Assembly (NCBI RefSeq): GCF_000348725.1
Contig: NC_020813.1
Span: forward strand, 868,001 to 932,000
Source of the DNA: Pseudobdellovibrio exovorus JSS
Lineage (GTDB): Bacteria; Bdellovibrionota; Bdellovibrionia; Bdellovibrionales; Bdellovibrionaceae
Length of the DNA stretch: 64,000 nucleotides
Direction: 5' to 3'
In this document: positions 35,902 to 46,156 of the stretch, piece after piece
Numbering within the stretch: position 1 is the stretch's first letter
How the letters are laid out: every line of letters starts with the position of its first letter
Notes under the pieces: model-generated
Seen by the model: only the letters and a program-made list of their open reading frames with translations
What the model was told of the DNA's origin: nothing
Database searches by the model: none
Program-made: the position numbers and the translations under genes

Positions 35902-36784
35902 AAAAGTTTAAATTTATGGATGTATCAAATAACTTATAATCTGCATTTAGAATCGCATTGGTGAAAGAGTGACAGTACTCGTGAATGGCAGAGCTTAGAG
36001 GTTTCTTCTCATTTCTATAAATAACTTCGTGTTCTAGAATAATCGAAAGCTTTCTTTTATTTTGTGGGCTTAGATCAGATTCATCTTGAAGTGTATAACA
36101 GTAGCTATCAACAAGGGGGCGGAATGGTTCCATCAAATCATCAACTAGGCAGAAGGGATTTTCAAAGTTGCTGTGGTGAATACCAATCGTGGGGTTTAGG
36201 CCGCTAGACGCGACAGAGCGGGCGACAGCACTTCTAAGAATTGCATAGCCGTAATTTAAAAATGAATTGGTTCCAGATAATACGGGGTCGCGTCTGAAGT
36301 TGTCTCCAAAGAGTGTTTTCCAGTAAAGGCGTGCCGCTTGTGCTTCTAGGTTTGTTTCATCATGTATTTCAACCTCATGGAAGAATTTATCCATAAGTAT
36401 CTGTTCTTTTTTTAAGTGCTTAAGAAGCTGATGTTGTTGCCAAATCTTTTGTTTGACGGCTTTTTGCCAAAGTCGTCCCTTTTGAATATCTGAAAGTGAT
36501 ATCTGGGCGGCTTGACGTTTTTGTGTAAGCGAATGACCTTGATATCCGAGCATACTGGCAAGGGGAGTGTATTTGCTGTCACAGAAGATAATAGGAATAT
36601 TTCGTTCTATCATCGAGGTCACAACATTGGTGCTAATCAGTACATCTTCCGAAAGGATCAAAGCTGTGAATATGTCATCCAAAGGTATTTCGGACTCACC
36701 TTTGGATGACAATACAACTAAATGGCCTCTCGATTTGGTAATTTTTAAACCTGGAGAAAGAAACTCTAAAACGTGGTTTTTCAT
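35891..36784 (-). CDS. cas1: CRISPR integrase Cas1, type II
   Basis: A 297-residue Cas1. Metal ligands are visible as Glu in [14 protein letters not shown], His in TIGIHHSN and Asp in [15 protein letters not shown]. It catalyses insertion of new spacers together with Cas2. The start overlaps the cas9 stop by four bases. No cas4 or csn2 is present, which, with the short Cas9, defines subtype II-C. Confidence 0.97.
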   Translation of the reverse strand: MKNHVLEFLSPGLKITKSRGHLVVLSSKGESEIPLDDIFTALILSEDVLISTNVVTSMIERNIPIIFCDSKYTPLASMLGYQGHSLTQKRQAAQISLSDIQKGRLWQKAVKQKIWQQHQLLKHLKKEQILMDKFFHEVEIHDETNLEAQAARLYWKTLFGDNFRRDPVLSGTNSFLNYGYAILRSAVARSVASSGLNPTIGIHHSNFENPFCLVDDLMEPFRPLVDSYCYTLQDESDLSPQNKRKLSIILEHEVIYRNEKKPLSSAIHEYCHSFTNAILNADYKLFDTSINLNFYAI

Positions 36785-39700
36785 TTTAGAAGGGGTCCAT
36801 TATCGGTAATGACTCCAGTTGGAGAAACTGATACTTTTCGAAATTTATAGTCAACTAATTTAGTATAGGCTGGTATAAATTGCGTTTCATTTGCTAGTTC
36901 AGATGATTGATTTATTTTAAGGAAGTATAGCTTTTTATTGGCGGCCCTTATCGACTTAACAATATAATAATTTAATTGATTATTTACTTCAAGAGCAACA
37001 GTGTCACCTTTGTAAACTTTTGTTACCAATTTCGCTGCTGGGTGTGGTCTTAAGTCATTCGGGTTCTTAGAGTTAAGATCGAACGTTTTAATCGCTGTAA
37101 AAATGTAATCTGTTTTTCTCTTTTTATGATTATCTGATTTTAATGTTATATTCTGTGGAAGACACCAAATAGCTAAATAGTTGATATCGCCTTTTTGATA
37201 GTGTTTAACGTGCTGCTTGTCCTTACCATGAGTGATCTTGGCAAGACCACTTTCAATTAGACCAATATCGGCAGGATTTTCTTTTGTAACATCATAGACT
37301 CTTAGTTTTTTAACCCCGCTTTTTGCAAGAGAGATTACGCCACTTTTTTCTGCGAGATTCTGTAAAGATTGACTTCGTATTGTGGATGGATCTTTAACTG
37401 AATCAAGAGATTTGGTTGTGATAAGTTTGAAATCGTTCTCTTCCTCATATTTATTTGGATTTTTAATCAATCCAAAACAAGTCTCCTCCATAAACGGCCC
37501 ATTTTTCCCATGATCTACCTTGTGAGAAACAATGATCTCATTAAACTTTACATCAGCATCTTTGATGAAACCTTTCCAAGGCTCTGGAATAGGTATTCTA
37601 TTCGGGTCTTGATTGCGTGCGGAAGCATCGGAAATACGTTTAAGGTAACTGCGGGAAGTTAGGGCTACAGTTAGGGCGTCGATAGCGTGATGGCGATGGT
37701 CTTCACGATTTTTAGTACCATCCGGCTTTTGAATGAACTGATTGAGTCCAAGTTTTCCCCGAATGATACTTGTCATTTGCCCACGGCTGGCAACAATCTT
37801 GTAAGGATCAGTTATGGAGCCTAGGTATTTTTTCGCAATTTTAGATATGTAACGAGTGTCATTTAGGTGACGTTGTAAAAACTGATCCTTTTCTTCAAAT
37901 TTTTTAATAGCGTCCTCAGCAAATCTCCATTGTTTATGGTAGGGTAGTCTTTTTGCGAGTTCTTGAATTGACGCCCATTTTTCAGTATCTTGCCCGAAAG
38001 CCTCATAAGGGGTGCGATTACGTTTTTTCACGTTTTCTGAAGCTAATACCAAGACTTTATTGGCAAGGCTATCATCAAGAGTTCGTGAAAAAGGTAAAAT
38101 ATGATCCACCTGTACTTCATCAGAAAGAACCATCCGAGCTGAAATCGTTTTGCCTGAATAAGCACAAACTTGATTGTTCATAGCATCTAGTTCAAACCAC
38201 AGCTTGACTCGTTCAAAATTAAAAGCGCTAGGCTTTTGATTATGTTTTTCAATAAAGTCCCGAACCTGTTCGTTCAGTTCCTCATTCTTTTTTTTCTTAC
38301 GGTTGTCAAAATCACGTTCCTCTTTAGACTTTTTTAAATCACGGGCGAACTCAATATGAATATTGGTGGGTTTTCCATATTGCTCAATCAAGTCATTTAC
38401 AACCTGCCTGATTTGGTTAAGTGCTGCATGTACTGTAGGATTAGCTATTTTACCATAGCGTTTCTCGTCTTCATTTAGAGTTAGGTTGTTGTCTTTAATA
38501 TGTTGGGGAATTGGCTGCATAGAGTCGGGGATGCTGGCGCCGTAATAATCAAGTCTGTCTATTAAGGAAGTCTCTTCTTTTTCATTTTTAAATAAATCGT
38601 CAACAATTAAAGTTGGGTGGCGTTCCTCTTCTAAGATAAGAGAAACGATTTTCTGCAAGGCTTCTTTAGAATATGAACAGGTGGCCTCTTGAACATTAGG
38701 AACTTTTTCTTCTAATAAGTTTTCGATTATTTCAGAGTCTATTTTAAGTTGCAGAAGTCCTTTCTTAATTTCTTCCACAGACATGTCAGAGAAGTAGATT
38801 TCAGCAACTTCATCTTTGAGTTTTAAATCTAGAGAAGCCCACTCCTCGGCAAACAGTAAAGATTTGCTGAAGAAGTGGTTTGTAGTCGAAATTTTAATTT
38901 TATCTTTTGATTTAGATCTTTCTATAGAAAAGCTTAAATCAGATGGGAGTTTTAGAAGTTTTTTGATTTTTGTGTAAGTCGCTTCTCTGGTGTTTTTCAG
39001 CTCATGGAAAACTTTAAAAATTTGTTCGGAACTTAAAGAATGAGAATGAAAGTTCTCATCTTGATAGCTCAGATTAAAAAGCTCTGTTAAGAAACGATAC
39101 TCTTCAAAAGAAGGCATATACTTATAGGTTCTTTTTTTGTCCTCGAATAAAGAGCACGTTCCGGTTTCTACTGGCTTCAGAGGTCTTTGATGGAACATTC
39201 TATTTCTTAGAGTATTCCATTGTTCGTCGGAGATCTCGGGAAAAAATTTACTTTGGGTTTCAACGATAAAGTCAAATTCATCCTCTATCAACTGACGCAA
39301 TAAATGAAAGTCATTTTCGATAGTGGCTTTAGTAGATAAACCTTTTATATATCGGTCATGTAAATATTGGCCGACAGTTTTAAAGTCATTCTCTTTTAAC
39401 TGTTCTTGTAGCTTTTTGATACGTTCTGATATTTTATTGGCTTTGTCTTCTTCGGAGCCGCCTTTGCGATTAGATTTAAACCCTCTTTTTAAATTTAAAT
39501 AATAAAATACGCGTCCGAGTTCGTACGCGGAAAGTTGCTTTGATACTCCGTTGGCCCGTAGAGTCAGAACATCTAAAGACTTTAAGTCCTGTTGTTCTTG
39601 TTCACTTTGAGGAAAGAGACCCATGCTAACTAATTGATTGAGAACTAATTTTTTTCTTTGATGTAATCTATCACGTCGTCTGCGTTCATGACGTTTTTGA

Positions 39701-39864
39701 CGTCTTTTCGAAGCTAATGTTGTTCCATCTTTCGGATGGCGTCCATCTGTGAAAATTCGGCTACCGAGCTTTTCAATTCTTTGAGGCTCTCCATTTGTAT
39801 TCAATTCGAGAACGGCCCAACCAATAGAATTAGTGCCTACATCTAAACCAAGAGTGTATTTCAT
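36781..39864 (-). CDS. cas9: Type II-C Cas9 nuclease
   Basis: A 1027-residue Cas9, close to the size of Neisseria and Campylobacter II-C enzymes. Ruv[18 protein letters not shown] (Asp8), an Arg-rich bridge helix (about 53-72), Ruv[13 protein letters not shown] (Glu505), [18 protein letters not shown] (Asp587, His588) with Asn602/Asn611, and Ruv[14 protein letters not shown] (His726, Asp729) are all intact, so both strands of target DNA should be cut. The C-terminal 250 residues are the PAM-reading part. AGGGGA precedes the ATG. First gene of the cas9-cas1-cas2 operon, divergent from tracrRNA. Confidence 0.97.
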   Translation of the reverse strand: MKYTLGLDVGTNSIGWAVLELNTNGEPQRIEKLGSRIFTDGRHPKDGTTLASKRRQKRHERRRRDRLHQRKKLVLNQLVSMGLFPQSEQEQQDLKSLDVLTLRANGVSKQLSAYELGRVFYYLNLKRGFKSNRKGGSEEDKANKISERIKKLQEQLKENDFKTVGQYLHDRYIKGLSTKATIENDFHLLRQLIEDEFDFIVETQSKFFPEISDEQWNTLRNRMFHQRPLKPVETGTCSLFEDKKRTYKYMPSFEEYRFLTELFNLSYQDENFHSHSLSSEQIFKVFHELKNTREATYTKIKKLLKLPSDLSFSIERSKSKDKIKISTTNHFFSKSLLFAEEWASLDLKLKDEVAEIYFSDMSVEEIKKGLLQLKIDSEIIENLLEEKVPNVQEATCSYSKEALQKIVSLILEEERHPTLIVDDLFKNEKEETSLIDRLDYYGASIPDSMQPIPQHIKDNNLTLNEDEKRYGKIANPTVHAALNQIRQVVNDLIEQYGKPTNIHIEFARDLKKSKEERDFDNRKKKKNEELNEQVRDFIEKHNQKPSAFNFERVKLWFELDAMNNQVCAYSGKTISARMVLSDEVQVDHILPFSRTLDDSLANKVLVLASENVKKRNRTPYEAFGQDTEKWASIQELAKRLPYHKQWRFAEDAIKKFEEKDQFLQRHLNDTRYISKIAKKYLGSITDPYKIVASRGQMTSIIRGKLGLNQFIQKPDGTKNREDHRHHAIDALTVALTSRSYLKRISDASARNQDPNRIPIPEPWKGFIKDADVKFNEIIVSHKVDHGKNGPFMEETCFGLIKNPNKYEEENDFKLITTKSLDSVKDPSTIRSQSLQNLAEKSGVISLAKSGVKKLRVYDVTKENPADIGLIESGLAKITHGKDKQHVKHYQKGDINYLAIWCLPQNITLKSDNHKKRKTDYIFTAIKTFDLNSKNPNDLRPHPAAKLVTKVYKGDTVALEVNNQLNYYIVKSIRAANKKLYFLKINQSSELANETQFIPAYTKLVDYKFRKVSVSPTGVITDNGPLLK

Positions 39865-39920
39865 AAAAGGTCCCCTAAATTTTTTTGAGTTTATAGTTGA
39901 CTACTTTCCCAAAATAATTT

Positions 39921-39953
39921 CAACTACATTTGTTACTGTTTTGTTTGTAGTTG
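39921..39953. repeat. Inverted repeat at the tracrRNA/cas9 divergent promoter region
   Basis: CAACTACA (39921-39928) and TGTAGTTG (39946-39953) are perfect inverted copies 17 bases apart. They span the inferred -10 and start of tracrRNA and the upstream side of cas9, a place where an operator or an RNA stem could act on both. Confidence 0.55.
39932..39939 (+). promoter_or_regulatory. Candidate extended -10 promoter of tracrRNA
   Basis: TGTTACTGT (39931-39939 region) fits the TGn plus -10 pattern seen also at the end of every CRISPR repeat (TGTTATTCT). Transcription from about 39944 would give an RNA that begins just before the anti-repeat. No good -35 is present, as is usual for extended -10 promoters. 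Confidence 0.45.
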
Positions 39954-40051
39954 GGAATCTGTGAGCCAATCAGTAACAAGTGCTACTGAGCTGTCAAAGG
40001 CTCAGTATGCGCACAAAATTGAAGAGGGGGCTACGGCCCCTTCTTTTTTTA
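39944..40051 (+). ncRNA. tracrRNA
   Basis: About 105 bases on the plus strand. The anti-repeat (39953-39973) is perfectly complementary to 21 bases of the CRISPR repeat (positions 4-24); the next bases GTAAC differ from full complementarity by one inserted T. Then follow a stem ACTGAGC/GCTCAGT (39985-40006), an outer GTGC/GCAC pairing, and a terminator hairpin GAAGAGGGGGC-TACG-GCCCC... (40021-40046) with a TACG loop and a T run. This is the normal II-C order: anti-repeat, stem, terminator. The start is estimated. Confidence 0.92.
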
Positions 40052-40126
40052 TTTCAATGATTTTTTAGGAAACAATAACGGAACAAAAAAATTGACCCAC
40101 CGAATAGAAACCGCCACACTTACCCC

Positions 40127-41279
40127 ATGTCACTCATTGCTGAATTATCAGAAGTTAAAAAAGAGATCGTAGAGCTGGAACAAGTTTCGGCGGACCTTCG
40201 GGGGTATCTTTGACCTCGATCGCAAAAAGAAACGCCTAGAAGAACTCAATATGTCGGCGGAAAATCCCGCCATCTGGGGTAAACCTCAGGAAATGCAAAA
40301 AATAAATAAAGAGCGTGCGATTCTGGAAAGAGCCATCGGCGAATGGAGTGCTTTTAATTCTCGCATCGAAGATGTAACGGTTCTTCTTGAAATGGCCGTG
40401 GAAGCGCAGGACGAGGGAACGTTTCAAGAGGTCAAACATGAATTGGAACAAATTCAAAAGACCGGAGAGGCCCTTGAGTTGCAACGTGTATTGAGTGGTG
40501 AGCTCGATGCAAACAGCGCGTATCTTTCTATTAACTCGGGTGCCGGTGGAACTGAAAGTTGTGACTGGGCTTCGATGTTACTACGTATGTACACTCGCTA
40601 TGCAGATAAGCATGGTTATAAATGTGAAATTTTAGATATGACCGAAGGGGAAGAGGCGGGGATTAAATCCTGTACACTTTTGATTTCGGGTGAATATGCC
40701 TATGGTTATTTAAAAGCAGAGTCAGGAGTTCACCGCTTGGTGCGTATCTCTCCGTTTGACTCGAATGCTCGTCGCCATACATCGTTTGCCTCTGTATTTG
40801 TGTGGGCAGAAGTCGATGATGATATTCAGATTGATATTAGGCCGGATGATATCGAAGTCGAAACTTACAGATCTAGCGGGGCCGGTGGACAGCACGTTAA
40901 TAAAACAGATTCGGCTGTGCGTATGCGCCATAAACCATCTGGTATCGTGGTGTCATCACAGACACAAAGATCACAAATACAAAATCGTGATAAAGCCATG
41001 AAGATGTTGAAAGCGGCTTTGTATGAAAAAGAGATCGAAAGAAAAAATAAAGAAAAAGATGAAATGAACTCTCAGAAAAAAGCCAACGAGTGGGGGTCGC
41101 AAATTCGATCTTATGTGATGCATCCCTATCAGATGGTAAAAGACCATAGAACTGCATTCCAGACGAATCAAGTGAATGCGGTTATGGACGGAGAGTTAGA
41201 CGAGTACATCATGTCTTATTTGAAAGCTCAGTTAGCGGGAACACTGGGACAAAACACTGATGCGGGTGATTTAGAATGA
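40127..41279 (+). CDS. prfB: Peptide chain release factor 2, with programmed +1 frameshift
   Basis: RF2 recognises UGA and UAA stop codons and releases the peptide on the ribosome. Translation starts at ATG 40127; frame 1 stops at TGA 40211-40213 after 28 codons, and the +1 frame from 40212 to 41279 encodes the remaining 355 residues. Family motifs are intact: the stop-codon tripeptide SPF in VRISPFDSNARRH and the hydrolysis motif in SSGAGGQHVNKTDSAVR. The gene is not broken: the frameshift is the known autoregulatory one. The next gene overlaps by four bases (ATGA). No strong Shine-Dalgarno precedes the start. Confidence 0.96.
40200..40214 (+). other. prfB programmed +1 frameshift site
   Basis: The site reads GGGGG TAT CTT TGA C, with a Shine-Dalgarno-like G run three bases before the slippery CTT and an in-frame TGA. 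At low RF2 the ribosome slips from CTT to TTT and continues in the +1 frame. Confidence 0.95.
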
Positions 41280-42490
41280 AGTTGAACTTCTGGATAGCTT
41301 CAAAACTACTTTTTTCAAGAAAAGTCCTTTTTGGGGGTTCAGCACCACTTTCATTTTTGGGATTAGTTTTAGGTGTAGCGGCCTTAGTTGCGTCTATGGC
41401 GGTGATGAGTGGCTATGTAGAAACACTCAAAATGGCGATGACCGATGTGACCGGCGATTTGCAGGTTGTGCGTCGTGGACGTCTAGTAGATGACTGGAAC
41501 AGTTTTTCACAAAAGATTAAAGAAAGTGAACCACGCGTTGTTTCGATGATGAGATTTGCTTACGCCGAAGCTGTGCTGGCCAGAAAAGGACAGGTTTCTG
41601 GAGTCTTACTACAGGGTATCGATGCGGCGGCCATGGGCGGAGTTCTAAATCTAGAGAAGCGGGTCAAGCAGGGACAACTAAAATTAGAGGCGGATCATAT
41701 TGCTGTCGGTGCGGGCTTAGCTAAGAAATACGATTTGAAAATTGACGATAAAATTTATTTAGTCGTACCTTTAGCAACACCATTCGAGACAACGGCTTTT
41801 AGAAGACAATCAAAAGAATTTACAGTTTCGGCGGTAGTGGATTTTGGAAAAAATGATTGGAACGAGCGACTGGTTTTGAGCAATCTGTCGGCGTTACAGG
41901 CGCTAACTGAAATCGGCGATCGTTATACCGGAGTCTTTGTTAAGCTGGAAAATAGAGACGATGCTCCGCAAGCGGGATCGCGTCTGCTAGAGAGCTTAGG
42001 TCCCAATTTTTCGGTGATGACGTGGTACGATGTGAACCGAAATGTCTTTGAGGCTGTGGTGATTGAGCGGGCTGTTATTTTCTTTGTGGTGTTACTGATC
42101 GTCATTGTGGCGGCGTTTAATATCTCGAGCACGCTTTATGTATTTATTCGTCAAAGATATTCTGACATTGCTATTTTGAAAACTCTTGGCCTCAGTCAGC
42201 GTCAAGTCAGGTTGATTTTCATGAGTCAGGGAGTGATTGTCGGCTTGATGGGGACGATTATTGGAATTGTGATTGGCTATGATCTCTGTTTTGCTTTCAT
42301 GTATTTACAAGATCATTACTCGCTGATTTCTGGATCTGTCTATCGTATTGATAAAATATATACGGAAGTGCGGTTTATTGATCTTGCAGTTATTTTCTTG
42401 GCCACACAGGTTATATGTTTGATTGCAACTTATTTCCCTGCATACAAAGGAAGTCAGTTACAAGTAGTTGAGGGGTTGAAAAATGGTTAA
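41276..42490 (+). CDS. lolC: Lipoprotein-releasing ABC transporter permease (LolC/LolE family)
   Basis: A 404-residue inner-membrane protein with the LolC/E layout: one N-terminal helix (about 22-45, LGLVLGVAALVASMAVMSGY), a periplasmic domain of about 220 residues, then three helices in an FtsX domain with LKTLGLSQRQVRLIFMSQG. With LolD it extracts lipoproteins from the inner membrane for delivery to the outer membrane. Only one permease gene is present, so it may form a homodimer as in LolF-type systems. ATGA overlap with prfB and an eight-base overlap with lolD. Confidence 0.9.
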   Translation: MKLNFWIASKLLFSRKVLFGGSAPLSFLGLVLGVAALVASMAVMSGYVETLKMAMTDVTGDLQVVRRGRLVDDWNSFSQKIKESEPRVVSMMRFAYAEAVLARKGQVSGVLLQGIDAAAMGGVLNLEKRVKQGQLKLEADHIAVGAGLAKKYDLKIDDKIYLVVPLATPFETTAFRRQSKEFTVSAVVDFGKNDWNERLVLSNLSALQALTEIGDRYTGVFVKLENRDDAPQAGSRLLESLGPNFSVMTWYDVNRNVFEAVVIERAVIFFVVLLIVIVAAFNISSTLYVFIRQRYSDIAILKTLGLSQRQVRLIFMSQGVIVGLMGTIIGIVIGYDLCFAFMYLQDHYSLISGSVYRIDKIYTEVRFIDLAVIFLATQVICLIATYFPAYKGSQLQVVEGLKNG

Positions 42491-43169
42491 TGATTCAAGT
42501 GCCTGTATGATTGAAGTTAAAAATGTAGTGAAGAACTATGTGACAGGTTCTTCAGAGTTGGAAGTTTTGAAAGATGTGAGCTTTGGCATTAATGCGGGTG
42601 AAGCTGTTTGTCTTTTAGGAGCTTCCGGAGCTGGTAAATCGACGTTGCTGCAAATCATGGGAACTTTAGATCGACCAACCTCAGGGCAGGTTTTGTATCG
42701 TGGTGATGATGTCTTTGCTTTAAATGATGAAAAATTATCCTTATTTCGTAACCAAAAAATGGGCTTCGTTTTTCAGTTCCATCACTTGATCCAAGAGATG
42801 ACAGCACTAGAGAACATCATGTTGCCCTCACTTATAGCAGGTGATGACACGAGTTCGAGCCGTGCCGAAGCTTTAAAGTGGCTTGAGTTTATGGGATTGG
42901 GTGATCGAGCCGAGCATTTTCCACACCAGTTAAGCGGTGGTGAGTTACAGAGAGTGGCTATTGCACGTGCTTTAATCAAAAAACCTGAAGTTTTGTTTGC
43001 TGATGAGCCCACGGGGAACTTAGATTCTGAAAACTCGCGTAAAATTCAGGATCTTTTTTTTCAGCTCCGAGATCAATTGGGTTTAACTCTAATTGTGGTG
43101 ACTCATGACATGGCATTTGCCGAAAAATTTCCACGTGTCTTTAAAGTCAAAGATGGACGACTTGCGTAA
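42483..43169 (+). CDS. lolD: Lipoprotein-releasing ABC transporter ATPase LolD
   Basis: A 228-residue ABC ATPase of the LolD/MacB group. Walker A is GASGAGKST, Q loop FVFQFHHLIQEMTALENIMLP, signature LSGGELQRVAIARAL, Walker B VLFADEPTGNLD and switch His VVTHD. It powers the permease encoded just upstream. The FQFHHLI segment after the Q loop is typical of LolD. Confidence 0.94.
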   Translation: MVNDSSACMIEVKNVVKNYVTGSSELEVLKDVSFGINAGEAVCLLGASGAGKSTLLQIMGTLDRPTSGQVLYRGDDVFALNDEKLSLFRNQKMGFVFQFHHLIQEMTALENIMLPSLIAGDDTSSSRAEALKWLEFMGLGDRAEHFPHQLSGGELQRVAIARALIKKPEVLFADEPTGNLDSENSRKIQDLFFQLRDQLGLTLIVVTHDMAFAEKFPRVFKVKDGRLA

Positions 43170-43224
43170 TCGAAAATGAACGTACTTTGACAAGGTCCAG
43201 TACCCTCGCTAGCCTTGGGCTGTT

Positions 43225-45618
43225 GTGCATAATAAGTTATTAAAAAAATTAAGCTTTTTGATCCTTTTCCATTTTTTGATATGGGCTTTTACGTCCTCAT
43301 TTTCGTACGCGCAAAGTGAAGCAAAAAATAAAACAGCTAAGCCAGTTTCGGGTGTAGTTAAAAGTATCGAGATCACAGGAAATAAAAAAATTGAAGCCGA
43401 AGCGGTTTTGGCTCGTTTGATTACAAAAACGGGTGATGTGTATTCAGAACAAAATATTGCTGAGGATATCAAAGAAGTTTTTAAAATGGGCTTCTTCGTG
43501 CAAATCGAAGTTTTGAAAGAGGCTCAATCGGATGGCTTGCATCTGGAATACAAAATTATTGAAAAGGCCTCTGTTACTGAAATCGTATTCGAGGGAAATT
43601 CAGATGTGAAATCTGAAGATCTTGAATCGCAGATATCAATCAAGCCCTACGAGATATTGAATCACAGTAAAATTGCGGACTCTATCATCAAGCTTGAAAA
43701 GTACTATGAAGAAAAAGGCTTTTATCTGGTCAAGATCAGTTCTTCTGTTGAAGAATTAGTGGCTGGCGAAAGTGTTCGTCTTAAGTTCAATATTCAAGAA
43801 AATGATAAAGTTAAAGTTCAAAAAATTACTTTCATCGGTAACGAAAAACTAAAAGATTCTTATTTGAAATCCCGCCTTGCTATTCAAGAAGCGGGCTTCT
43901 TTACTGGACTCAGTGGTTCTGGTTCCTACAGACAAGAGGCCTTTGAACGTGATTTGATGGCTTTGAAATATATGTACTGGAACGAAGGGTACATCAAAGT
44001 AAAAGTGGATCGTCCTTTAGTAACAGTGACTCCCGATAAAAAATCAATCTATGTGACATACCACATTGAAGAGGGTGAACAGTACTCTATCGGACAGGTG
44101 GATTTCACCGGGGATTTATTATTCAGTAAGGAAGAATTATCCCAGTCTGTAAAAATTAAGGACAATGGTGTTTTCTCTTTAGAGGTCATGCAGAAAGATA
44201 TCGCTGACTTACAAGCTAAATACGGTGATGAAGGATATGCTTTCACCAACGTTATTCCCGTTTACGATTTCAACGATCGTGACCGCATCGTGGATTTAGT
44301 TTTCGAATTTGAAAAAGGCAATAAAGTTTATTTTGGTACATTCAATGTGGTGAATAACTCGAAAACTCGCGACAAAGTTGTTCGTCGTGAATTGAAAATT
44401 TTCGAGGGCGAGCTTTACAATGAAACAAGACGTCGCCAGTCTTTAGAAAACATCAAGCGTTTAGGATTCTTTGAGGAAGTTAACTTTAAAACAAGCACTC
44501 CTCCAGATAAACCAGATCAAATGAACATTGATATTATGCTGAAAGAGCGTAATACAGGACAGCTTCAATTGACGGCGGGTTATGGTAACGTTCAAGGTTT
44601 AAGCCTAGGTGGATCGGTTCAACAGAATAACTTCCGCGGATTGGGACAGACGCTTGGTGCACGTATTGAAGCGACAAAGAATCGTCAAGATTACTCGGTC
44701 AGTTTAACCGAGCCGTATCTGTACGACACAAAATGGTCTTCGGGATTCACAATCTTCTATGTCGAAAACAAAGAAAGAATCAACTACGACAATCGTCAGA
44801 CAGGTGCTTCGTTACGATTTGGTCATCCGATCTGGAATGATAATCTACGCGCTTATGTTGGTTATAAAATTGAAAAGACAGCTCTATTCGAAAATGATTA
44901 TACAGATCCACTTCTTTTCCCGTTAGAGACAGCCCGTGGTGTGGCGAGTTCGTTGACGGGAACGTTAGAGTACGACACGCGTGATGACCGCTTCAGTCCA
45001 TCTAATGGTATTCTTGCGACATTGTCATACGAGTATGCAGGTGTAGGTGGAGACCTTAAATATCAAGAGAGCTATGCCTCGTTTAAGTTTTTCAAAAATG
45101 TCTTTATGGATGTTGTTTGGAGAAATAACATCGCTTTCAGCTTGTTGCAGTCATTGAACGATGAAGAGTTGCCATTTACTAAGCGCTATCAATTAGGTGG
45201 TGCTTATTCTCTTAGAGGTTTTGGCTCGAACACTGTTGGTCGCCGTATTTTTTCTCAGCTCAGATATAATCAGTTAGTTACAAATGATGGAAATCCTTTC
45301 TACACACCAGGGATCAGTCAAAGTGATCGTGAAAAACGTTCCAACTTGATCTTCGGTGGTACGCAACAATTGATTTTCCAAACAGAGCTTCAATTCCCGT
45401 TGATCAAAGAGGCGGGATTAAATGGTGTATTCTTCTATGATATGGGGCAGGCAGATGATGCTATTGTCTCTGATAAATTTGTAAGTGACTTTGGTATCGG
45501 CTTTAGATGGCAGTCTCCGTTAGGGCTTCTACGCTTTGAGTGGGGATGGCCATTACAATCAGATGATATGGACCGTGACGCGGTAAACTTTGAGTTTTCG
45601 ATCGGCCCACCATTCTAA
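43225..45618 (+). CDS. bamA: Outer-membrane protein assembly factor BamA
   Basis: A 797-residue Omp85 protein. After a signal peptide (hydrophobic to about residue 30, ending FSYAQ) come five POTRA domains (about 45-430; first strand VVKSIEITGNKKIEAEAVL) and a 16-strand barrel with the lid-loop motif YQLGGAYSLRGFGSN (the family VRGF reads LRGF) and a C-terminal aromatic FEFSIGPPF. It inserts barrel proteins into the outer membrane. The GTG start at 43225 is the best in frame but has only GGGC upstream. Confidence 0.96.
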   Translation: MHNKLLKKLSFLILFHFLIWAFTSSFSYAQSEAKNKTAKPVSGVVKSIEITGNKKIEAEAVLARLITKTGDVYSEQNIAEDIKEVFKMGFFVQIEVLKEAQSDGLHLEYKIIEKASVTEIVFEGNSDVKSEDLESQISIKPYEILNHSKIADSIIKLEKYYEEKGFYLVKISSSVEELVAGESVRLKFNIQENDKVKVQKITFIGNEKLKDSYLKSRLAIQEAGFFTGLSGSGSYRQEAFERDLMALKYMYWNEGYIKVKVDRPLVTVTPDKKSIYVTYHIEEGEQYSIGQVDFTGDLLFSKEELSQSVKIKDNGVFSLEVMQKDIADLQAKYGDEGYAFTNVIPVYDFNDRDRIVDLVFEFEKGNKVYFGTFNVVNNSKTRDKVVRRELKIFEGELYNETRRRQSLENIKRLGFFEEVNFKTSTPPDKPDQMNIDIMLKERNTGQLQLTAGYGNVQGLSLGGSVQQNNFRGLGQTLGARIEATKNRQDYSVSLTEPYLYDTKWSSGFTIFYVENKERINYDNRQTGASLRFGHPIWNDNLRAYVGYKIEKTALFENDYTDPLLFPLETARGVASSLTGTLEYDTRDDRFSPSNGILATLSYEYAGVGGDLKYQESYASFKFFKNVFMDVVWRNNIAFSLLQSLNDEELPFTKRYQLGGAYSLRGFGSNTVGRRIFSQLRYNQLVTNDGNPFYTPGISQSDREKRSNLIFGGTQQLIFQTELQFPLIKEAGLNGVFFYDMGQADDAIVSDKFVSDFGIGFRWQSPLGLLRFEWGWPLQSDDMDRDAVNFEFSIGPPF

Positions 45619-45644
45619 ATTTAATAATAAAAGGAGTAACAACT

Positions 45645-46154
45645 ATGAAAACATTATTATCAGTTTTATTGATCACATTGGGCGCAAGCTTGGCTTCTGC
45701 TGATGCTAAAATTGGCTATGTTGATGTACAAAGAGCGATTGAGCAATCTAGCATCGGCAAAAAAGCTAAAGATGAGATGAAGAAAGAAGCGGATAAGCGT
45801 AACAAGGATCTTGAAAAAAGAAAAACAGATATCGATAAAATGCGTGAAGATATCGAAAAGAAGCGTGCGGTCTTAACAGAAGAAGCATTCACAAAACGTG
45901 CGCAAGAGTTGCAAGAAGAAATGCAAAAATTCAACCAGTTAGCTGCTAAAGCACAAGGTGAATTACAAAAGAAAGAATCTGATTTGCTAGAACCAATCGT
46001 TAAAAAAATGCGCACAGTGATTGAAAAAATCGCTAAAGATAAAGGATTCTCTATGGTTCTTCAAAGTAATCCGAACGCTCAAATCGTATTATTTTCTACA
46101 GCTGATTCTGACTTAACAGAAGATGTGATTAAAGCGGTAGATAAAGAAAAGTAA
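45645..46154 (+). CDS. skp: Periplasmic chaperone Skp (OmpH)
   Basis: A 169-residue protein with signal peptide MKTLLSVLLITLGASLASA, an IGYVDVQRAIEQSSIGK strand-helix and a long Lys/Glu-rich coiled coil (about 45-115) forming the Skp tentacle, ending with a GFSMVLQSN strand and LTEDVIKAVD. It holds unfolded outer-membrane proteins in the periplasm. AAAGGAGT precedes the ATG, 26 bases after bamA. Directly followed by lpxA. Confidence 0.95.
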   Translation: MKTLLSVLLITLGASLASADAKIGYVDVQRAIEQSSIGKKAKDEMKKEADKRNKDLEKRKTDIDKMREDIEKKRAVLTEEAFTKRAQELQEEMQKFNQLAAKAQGELQKKESDLLEPIVKKMRTVIEKIAKDKGFSMVLQSNPNAQIVLFSTADSDLTEDVIKAVDKEK

Positions 46155-46156
46155 TT

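Noticed and set aside
40127-41279. prfB as a frameshifted pseudogene, or a shorter prfB starting at ATG 40251
   Set aside because: The break is the known programmed +1 site (CTT TGA C after a G-rich Shine-Dalgarno-like run); the short form would lack the N-terminal domain start.
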